Assembly (NCBI RefSeq): GCF_000718015.1
Contig: NZ_JODY01000003.1
Coordinates: forward strand, 248,001-312,000
DNA length: 64,000 nt
Direction: 5' to 3'
Origin: Streptomyces catenulae
GTDB taxonomy: Bacteria > Actinomycetota > Actinomycetes > Streptomycetales > Streptomycetaceae
Shown: piece after piece, positions 59,381 through 64,000 of the stretch
How positions within the stretch are numbered: the first letter of the stretch is position 1
Layout of the letters: the number at the start of each line of letters is the position of its first letter
Notes under the pieces: model-generated
What the model was told of the DNA's origin: nothing
Databases searched by the model: none
What the model saw: only the letters and a program-made list of their open reading frames with translations
Position numbers and translations under genes: made by a program

Positions 59381-60696
59381 CGGCGGACGGCGCCCCCGGG
59401 GCGCTGCTCGCCCGCCACCGCGCGGTGCTGCCCTCCTGGCTCGACCTCTACTACGAACGGCCGCTGGAACTCACCCACGGCGCGGGCCGCCACGTCTGGG
59501 ACGCGGAGGGCAACCGCTACCTCGACTTCTTCGGCGGCATCGTCACCACCATGACGGCGCACGCCCTGCCCGAGGTCACCGACGCCGTCACCGCGCAGGC
59601 CGGCCGGATCCTGCACACCTCGACGCTCTACCTCTCCCGCCCCATGGTGGAGCTGGCCGAGCGCATCGCCGCGCTCTCCGGCATCCCCGACGCCCGGGTC
59701 TTCTTCACCACCTCGGGCACCGAGGCCAACGACACCGCGCTGCTGCTCGCCACCGCCTACCGCCGCTCGAACCAGGTCCTGGCGATGCGCAACAGCTACC
59801 ACGGCCGCTCCTTCTCCGCCGTCGCCGTCACCGGCAACACGAGCTGGTCCCCGACCGGCCTGTCGCCGTTCCAGACGCTGTACGTGCACGGCGGGGTGCG
59901 CGGGCGTGGCCCGTACGCCGGGCTCGGCGACGACGCGTACATCGCGGCGTGCGTCGCCGACCTGGAGGACGTGCTGGGACAGACCGCCGGGGGCGTCGCC
60001 GCGCTGATCGCCGAACCGGTCCAGGGCGTCGGCGGCTTCACCTCCCCGCCGGACGGGCTCTACGCCGCCTTCCGCGAGGTGCTGGACCGGCACGGCATCC
60101 TCTGGATCAGCGACGAGGTGCAGACCGGCTGGGGCCGCACCGGCGACCACTTCTGGGGCTGGCAGGCGCACGCCGGGAACGGCCCGCCCGACCTGCTGAC
60201 CTTCGCCAAGGGCATCGGCAACGGCATGTCCCTGGGCGGGGTCGTCGCCCGCGCCGAGGTGATGGACGCGATGAGCGCCCACTCCATCTCGACGTTCGGC
60301 GGCAGCCCGGTCACCGCCGCCGCCGGTCTCGCCAACCTCACCTACCTCCTCGACCACGACCTCCAGGGCAACGCCCGGCGCGTCGGCGGGCTCCTCCTCG
60401 AACGGCTGCGGGCCGTCGCCGCCGGGAGCGACCTCGTCCGGGAGGTGCGCGGGCGGGGCCTGATGATCGGCGTGGAGCTGGTCCGGCCCGGCACCGGCGA
60501 ACCGTCCGCCGAGGCCGCCTCGCTGGTCGTGGAGGCGGCCCGGGAACGCGGACTCCTCGTCGGCAAGGGCGGACGCGGCGGCGCCTGTGTGCGCATCGCC
60601 CCGCCGATGACGCTGAACGTCGCCGAGGCGGAGGAGGGCGCGGAGGCGCTGGCCGGGGCGCTGACCGACGCGCGCGCCCGGCTGCCCGCCGCCTGA
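59377..60696 (+). CDS. Class III pyridoxal-phosphate aminotransferase
   Basis: 439 residues from GTG 59377, overlapping the amidase stop. Motifs of class III aminotransferases are complete: LDFFGGIVTTMTAHALPEV, FFTTSGTEANDTAL (phosphate binding), SYHGRSF, EPVQGVGGF, ISDEVQTGWGRTG (Asp to the pyridine nitrogen), and FAKGIGNG with the PLP lysine K278. With the preceding carbamoyl amidase it would transaminate beta-alanine or beta-aminoisobutyrate released from ureido compounds; 4-aminobutyrate or putrescine-derived amines are alternatives. Cytoplasmic. Confidence 0.92.
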   Translation: MTADGAPGALLARHRAVLPSWLDLYYERPLELTHGAGRHVWDAEGNRYLDFFGGIVTTMTAHALPEVTDAVTAQAGRILHTSTLYLSRPMVELAERIAALSGIPDARVFFTTSGTEANDTALLLATAYRRSNQVLAMRNSYHGRSFSAVAVTGNTSWSPTGLSPFQTLYVHGGVRGRGPYAGLGDDAYIAACVADLEDVLGQTAGGVAALIAEPVQGVGGFTSPPDGLYAAFREVLDRHGILWISDEVQTGWGRTGDHFWGWQAHAGNGPPDLLTFAKGIGNGMSLGGVVARAEVMDAMSAHSISTFGGSPVTAAAGLANLTYLLDHDLQGNARRVGGLLLERLRAVAAGSDLVREVRGRGLMIGVELVRPGTGEPSAEAASLVVEAARERGLLVGKGGRGGACVRIAPPMTLNVAEAEEGAEALAGALTDARARLPAA

Positions 60697-60703
60697 TCCG
60701 GCG

Positions 60704-61549
60704 TCAGGGCGCGACGTCGCCGTACGCGCGGCCCACCGCGGCGTCGTTGAGGTACGCGGTGGCCGCGCCGGTGACGCCGTCGGAGCGGTAGACGCCCCAC
60801 TTGTCGGTGACCCATCCGGCCCGCAGCGTGGCCGCCCGGTACTGTGTGGCGCCGCCCGCCAGCTTCTGGGCGGCACCGTTGTGCCACAGCCGCACCCAGC
60901 CCTTCGCCGGATCCTTGGAGATCTTCAGCCCGACGACGAACGAGTGCCAGGAGTTGAGCTTCAGGGCGCCGTGCCACAGGTAGGTGGTCCGCAGCTTCGG
61001 GTCGCTGTACTCCAGGTCGACGGTGCCGTCACCGCGGGCGCGCAGCGACAGCGGCGGGGTGGCGGCACCGGAGCCGTAGTCCTTGAGCTGCCACAGCGTC
61101 ACCCAGTCGCCCTTCTTCGTGGGCAGCGGGCCCCACATCGAGCGCCAGCCGATGTAGAAGACGTCCCCCTCCTTCGCGAAGCGCAGCGGTCCGCCCGAGG
61201 TGCGCTGCCCCCGCGTCTCGACCCGCACCCGCGTGGCGTCGTCGAGCTTGTGCCCCGAGGTGTGCAGCGCGTACGTCTTCCCGTACCGCCCGGCCGGATC
61301 GTTGACGACGGTGACCTGCCCGGGCTTGGTCTCCACGCCCTCGAACGGCTTGGTGCCAGTGGCCGGATCGGCCCGCCAGAGGGGGGCCGCACGGTGTGCG
61401 GGCGGCGCGGTCGAGGGGGCGGCCGTGGCTTCGGGGGTGTCCGGGGGAGTGCCGCCCTCGGCGTTCGCGACGGTCCGGATGCCGACCAGGCCGAGCCCGG
61501 TCAGGAGGGCAACCACCCAGAGCAGAGGGTGGGTTGAGGCGCGTTTCAT
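60704..61549 (-). CDS. Secreted heparin lyase I-like protein (polysaccharide lyase fold)
   Basis: 281 residues from ATG 61549. A Sec signal peptide (LLWVVALLTGLGLVGIRTVA, cleavage near residue 30) precedes a Thr/Pro-rich linker and a beta jelly-roll of about 220 residues with YIGWRSMWGPLPTKKGDWVT, LWQLKDYGSG, and NSWHSFVVGLKISKDPAKGW. This pattern fits the heparin lyase I (PF14099-like) family found in many Streptomyces. Whether it is active on a glycosaminoglycan, alginate or other polymer is unclear, and catalytic residues cannot be assigned with confidence by eye. It converges on the aminotransferase gene with only 7 bp between. Confidence 0.78.
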   Translation of the reverse strand: MKRASTHPLLWVVALLTGLGLVGIRTVANAEGGTPPDTPEATAAPSTAPPAHRAAPLWRADPATGTKPFEGVETKPGQVTVVNDPAGRYGKTYALHTSGHKLDDATRVRVETRGQRTSGGPLRFAKEGDVFYIGWRSMWGPLPTKKGDWVTLWQLKDYGSGAATPPLSLRARGDGTVDLEYSDPKLRTTYLWHGALKLNSWHSFVVGLKISKDPAKGWVRLWHNGAAQKLAGGATQYRAATLRAGWVTDKWGVYRSDGVTGAATAYLNDAAVGRAYGDVAP

Positions 61550-61676
61550 GGGGTCTCCCGATGTGGGGTGGGGAGGAACGCGTGAAAGTTAGGTTTGTTG
61601 CCAGAAAACGTCAAGGGGTGTCGGGAGGGCGCGCGGACGGCCCCCGGCGGGGCCCGTACGCCGCCCGCGCCCGGCC

Positions 61677-63437
61677 TCACCCGTATCCGCGCAGCTTCCG
61701 GTACAGCGTCGCCCGCGCGATGCCGAGCGAGGCGGCGGCCCGCGCCTTGTTGCCGCCGTGGGTACGCAGCGCCGCCAGGATCGTCTCCCGCTCGGCGCGC
61801 TCGATGGTGCCCGGCGGCGGCGCCGTCGCCCGGCGCCGCACCGACCGCGGCAGCTCCTCGCGCCGCACCGGCCCGGCGGACCGCCGCCCCCGCGCCACCT
61901 CCCGCACCAGCGCGGCGAGTTCGGTGACATTCCCCGGCCAGGGCTGCGCCTCCAGCGCCCGTACCGCCTCCAGCGTCCAGGTCAGCGGCGGATGGCCGGG
62001 CGACGGCGGCGGGGCCAGCCGGGTCAGCAGCGCGGGCAGGTCCTCCGGGCGCTCCCGCAGCGGCGGGAGCGTCACCGACCGCGCCCCGAGGGTGTCCAGC
62101 AGCCGGGCGAGACACGGCCCGACCTCGGTGCCCGGGGTGTGGGTGACCACCAGCGGCAGCCGTGGCCGCTCGTCGAGCAGCGCCACCAGCGCCGCCACGT
62201 CCCGCTGCCCCAACCGCTCCACATGCCGCAGCAGCAACGGCGCCGGACCCGCGCCGCCGTCCGCCACCGGATACGGGCGCAGCGCCGCCAGCTCCCCGTC
62301 CGGCGCGCCCGCCGCATCGACGGTCAGCGGCCACGCCGCGCCGTCCGGGCCACGCAGCAGCGCCCGGCCCAGCGTCGTCTTGCCCGTCCCGCGCTCCCCG
62401 GTCAGCAGCAGCGGACGCGGACAGGAGAACAGCTCCACGGCCCGCCCCACGGCGCGCCGCCAGACCGCCGAACTCCCCGGCGGCACACCGGGGACCGCGC
62501 CCGCCCCCGGCTCCCGCCCCGCACCGTCCGCCTCCTCCTCGACCACCGCGAGCGCCCCGGTCACCGCCCCGGACTCGCGCACCGGCAGCAGCCGCGCGGC
62601 GACCGCGCCGCCCCACCGCACCGTCGGCTCCCCGTCCCAGCGGCCCGCCGGACCGTCCGCCGCGAGCAGCGCCACCGCCTGCCGCTCCAGCCCGTCCACC
62701 GCCTCCGGCGACAGCAGCCCGGCCGCCGCCTCGCTCACCAGACGGCTGTGACCGTCGAAGGCGAGCACCGCCCGCCCGGCCGCCCGCTCCCGCGCGAACG
62801 CCGCCAGCAGCCGCCGCTCCGGCTCCCGCGGCCCCCGCGCCGCCCACCCCGCCTCGACCGCCGCGGCCACCGCCTCCGCCAGCGCGGTGTCCGGATGCCC
62901 GCCGCCCCCGGCGCACAGCCCGCGCGCGAGGGTGACGGTGCCCAGCGCCCGCGCCGCGCCCGGCCGCCGCACCGGCACGCTCACCGCCGACACGCCCTGC
63001 CACAGGTCGAGGAAGTGCTCCGGCCCGTGCGTCTCGAACCGCTGCCCGTACCGCAGCGCCAGCGCCGCGCTGTTGTGCCCCACGACCTCCTCCGACAGGT
63101 CGTCGCGGAGCGTGCCCGGCGACGGCACCCCGCCGCGGCACACCACCCGGCACCGCGCATCGGCGACGAGCACCCGCCGCTCCCCGTCGTCCAACGCCCC
63201 GGCCAGCCGCTCCAGCACCGGCCGGGCGGCCGCGGCCAGCGGCCCGTCCCCCGGCGCGCGCGGCGCCGCGCCCGCGGCCAGATCGTGCGGGACGCCGAAG
63301 AACGCGGCCCGGCGCCAGGCGGAGACCAGCGGCTCGGGCACCCCGTCGGGCAGCGGACGCCCGGCGAGGAACCGCGCCCGCGCCTCGCGCAGCAGCGCCG
63401 GTTCGGGCCCGGAACGGAAGGAATCTGTACAGCTCAC
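61677..63437 (-). CDS. AcoR-type GAF/AAA/Fis-HTH transcriptional regulator
   Basis: 586 residues from GTG 63437 with GGAG upstream; a longer frame to 63551 overlaps the palindrome and is less likely. A GAF-like sensor (about 60-200; VVGHNSAALALRYGQRFETH, EHFLDLWQGVSAVSVPV) is followed by a shortened AAA domain with Walker A TGERGTGKTTLG (K353) and a Fis HTH at the very end (NKARAAASLGIARATLYRKL). The GAFTGA loop that contacts sigma-54 is missing, as expected since Streptomyces has no sigma-54, so it must work with another sigma factor. A 9-bp-arm palindrome lies 86 bp upstream. Confidence 0.85.
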   Translation of the reverse strand: MSCTDSFRSGPEPALLREARARFLAGRPLPDGVPEPLVSAWRRAAFFGVPHDLAAGAAPRAPGDGPLAAAARPVLERLAGALDDGERRVLVADARCRVVCRGGVPSPGTLRDDLSEEVVGHNSAALALRYGQRFETHGPEHFLDLWQGVSAVSVPVRRPGAARALGTVTLARGLCAGGGGHPDTALAEAVAAAVEAGWAARGPREPERRLLAAFARERAAGRAVLAFDGHSRLVSEAAAGLLSPEAVDGLERQAVALLAADGPAGRWDGEPTVRWGGAVAARLLPVRESGAVTGALAVVEEEADGAGREPGAGAVPGVPPGSSAVWRRAVGRAVELFSCPRPLLLTGERGTGKTTLGRALLRGPDGAAWPLTVDAAGAPDGELAALRPYPVADGGAGPAPLLLRHVERLGQRDVAALVALLDERPRLPLVVTHTPGTEVGPCLARLLDTLGARSVTLPPLRERPEDLPALLTRLAPPPSPGHPPLTWTLEAVRALEAQPWPGNVTELAALVREVARGRRSAGPVRREELPRSVRRRATAPPPGTIERAERETILAALRTHGGNKARAAASLGIARATLYRKLRGYG

Positions 63438-63522
63438 AACCGCTCCACCGTACTGGGACGCGCCACCGCGGCGGCCGTCGGCGCCGCATCCGGTGCCCCG
63501 GAACACCGGCCGTCGCCGGGTG

Positions 63523-63545
63523 GGGTGTCTCGAAATGAGACACCC
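63523..63545. promoter_or_regulatory. Palindromic activator site (GGGTGTCTC / GAGACACCC)
   Basis: GGGTGTCTC (63523-63531) and GAGACACCC (63537-63545) are perfect 9-bp arms with a 5-base spacer, midway between the AcoR-type regulator and the rightward gene. TGTCTC-N-GAGACA is, from memory, the form of upstream sites bound by AcoR-like regulators. Confidence 0.65.
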
Positions 63546-63632
63546 GGACACCCGCCGGACGTTCCAAGATCATGGATGCCGGTGCGGGCCCCGCGGCCCT
63601 CGCACCGCACGCCGACGAAAGGTTGCACACCC

Positions 63633-64000
63633 ATGGCTTTCGCACTCCTCCGGCGTGGCCGGTCCGACCGCGTACGCGGCGGAGCGGGCATCCGGCTGGC
63701 CCTGCCGGTGGGCGCCGGCGGTCTCGCCCGTACGGTCACCGACCCCTCGGGGCAGCCGGTCGACGGGGCGGTCGTCACGGTCACCGCGGTCACCAGCCGC
63801 AAGGTCGTCCACAAGGGCACCACCGACCCGTTCGGACTCTTCGCCGCGGCGCTGCCGCCCGGCCGCTACAGCCTGATGGTGTCGGTCGACTCCCTCCAGC
63901 CCCACCAGGAGAGCGTCGAGGTCACGGCCGGGCGCGGTGCGGAGCCCGAGCCGGTCCGGCTCACCGAGGCCCGCGCCCTGGAACTGCCCACCGCCGGAAC
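63633..64000 (+). CDS. Carboxypeptidase-regulatory-like domain protein, probable YceI family (partial)
   Basis: ATG 63633 opens a frame that runs past the window end (122 codons seen). After a 25-residue basic N-terminus comes a small beta-sandwich typical of carboxypeptidase-regulatory-like domains: LARTVTDPSGQPVDGAVVTV, TTDPFGLFAAALPPGRYSLM, VDSLQPHQESVEVTAG. Streptomyces YceI-family lipid-binding proteins, from memory, often carry just this domain in front, but the YceI part would lie beyond 64000. It is divergent from the AcoR-type regulator with the palindrome between, so it is a likely target of that regulator. Confidence 0.6.
   Translation, partial: MAFALLRRGRSDRVRGGAGIRLALPVGAGGLARTVTDPSGQPVDGAVVTVTAVTSRKVVHKGTTDPFGLFAAALPPGRYSLMVSVDSLQPHQESVEVTAGRGAEPEPVRLTEARALELPTAG

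Noticed and set aside
1..64000. Insertion sequences, integrases, tRNA or rRNA genes
   Set aside because: I found no transposase or integrase motifs, no terminal inverted repeats with target duplications, and no cloverleaf or rRNA sequence while reading both strands.

Overview
The window is very GC-rich DNA with strong third-position GC bias, many GTG starts and genes typical of Streptomyces: an NsrR with the actinomycete ligand set, a SpoIIE-type phosphatase, a SARP-like regulator, WXG100 proteins, a gluABCD uptake operon and a protein matching my memory of the DUF6278 family. I read it as chromosomal DNA of a Streptomyces or close relative. I see no rRNA, tRNA, CRISPR array, insertion sequence or integrase.

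Region 1 (1-25030) is a type VII secretion-linked island. One leftward gene fills the first 21.9 kb and is cut by the window edge: at least 7,287 codons. It has a WXG100-like head, a hydrophobic block, repeats, about 2,600 residues of helical sequence, three enzyme-like domains (glutaminase-type deamidase with a full C-H-D triad, a zincin with a damaged motif, a caspase-like His/Cys pair), Ser/Gly-rich beta segments and a 280-residue-offset tandem duplication. Two small WXG-type genes sit just upstream on the same strand. A helical companion gene and a membrane-anchored golvesin-like protein follow on the right. No secretion machinery genes are present, so the export route is inferred.

Region 2 (25322-31278) is regulatory: an orphan LuxR-type response regulator with a degenerate receiver overlaps tail-to-tail with a GAF-SpoIIE phosphatase. 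An XRE-NACHT-membrane protein is divergent from an unusual LuxR-HTH/BTAD fusion regulator.

Region 3 (31658-40323) carries pcaL, a metallo-beta-lactamase-fold hydrolase and exonuclease III (all apparently leaderless), a secreted SGNH hydrolase, a small conserved protein, and a gluABCD operon in which a deletion joins the interior of gluA to the signal peptide of gluB.

Region 4 (40347-50313) has a TetR-P450 pair with a clear operator, a secreted X-Pro-peptidase-like hydrolase, a methyltransferase with a decapeptide-repeat head, the NO-detoxification pair hmp and nsrR with two matching operators, a glycosyltransferase and a short-chain dehydrogenase.

Region 5 (50692-64000) holds a cation/proton antiporter, a membrane-anchored unknown, gamma-glutamyltransferase, an amidase, a cupin, a MarR-isochorismatase unit divergent from a beta-ureidopropionase-like amidase and aminotransferase pair, a secreted heparin-lyase-like protein, an AcoR-type regulator, and the start of a probable YceI-family gene. 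Several palindromes in divergent promoters look like operators.
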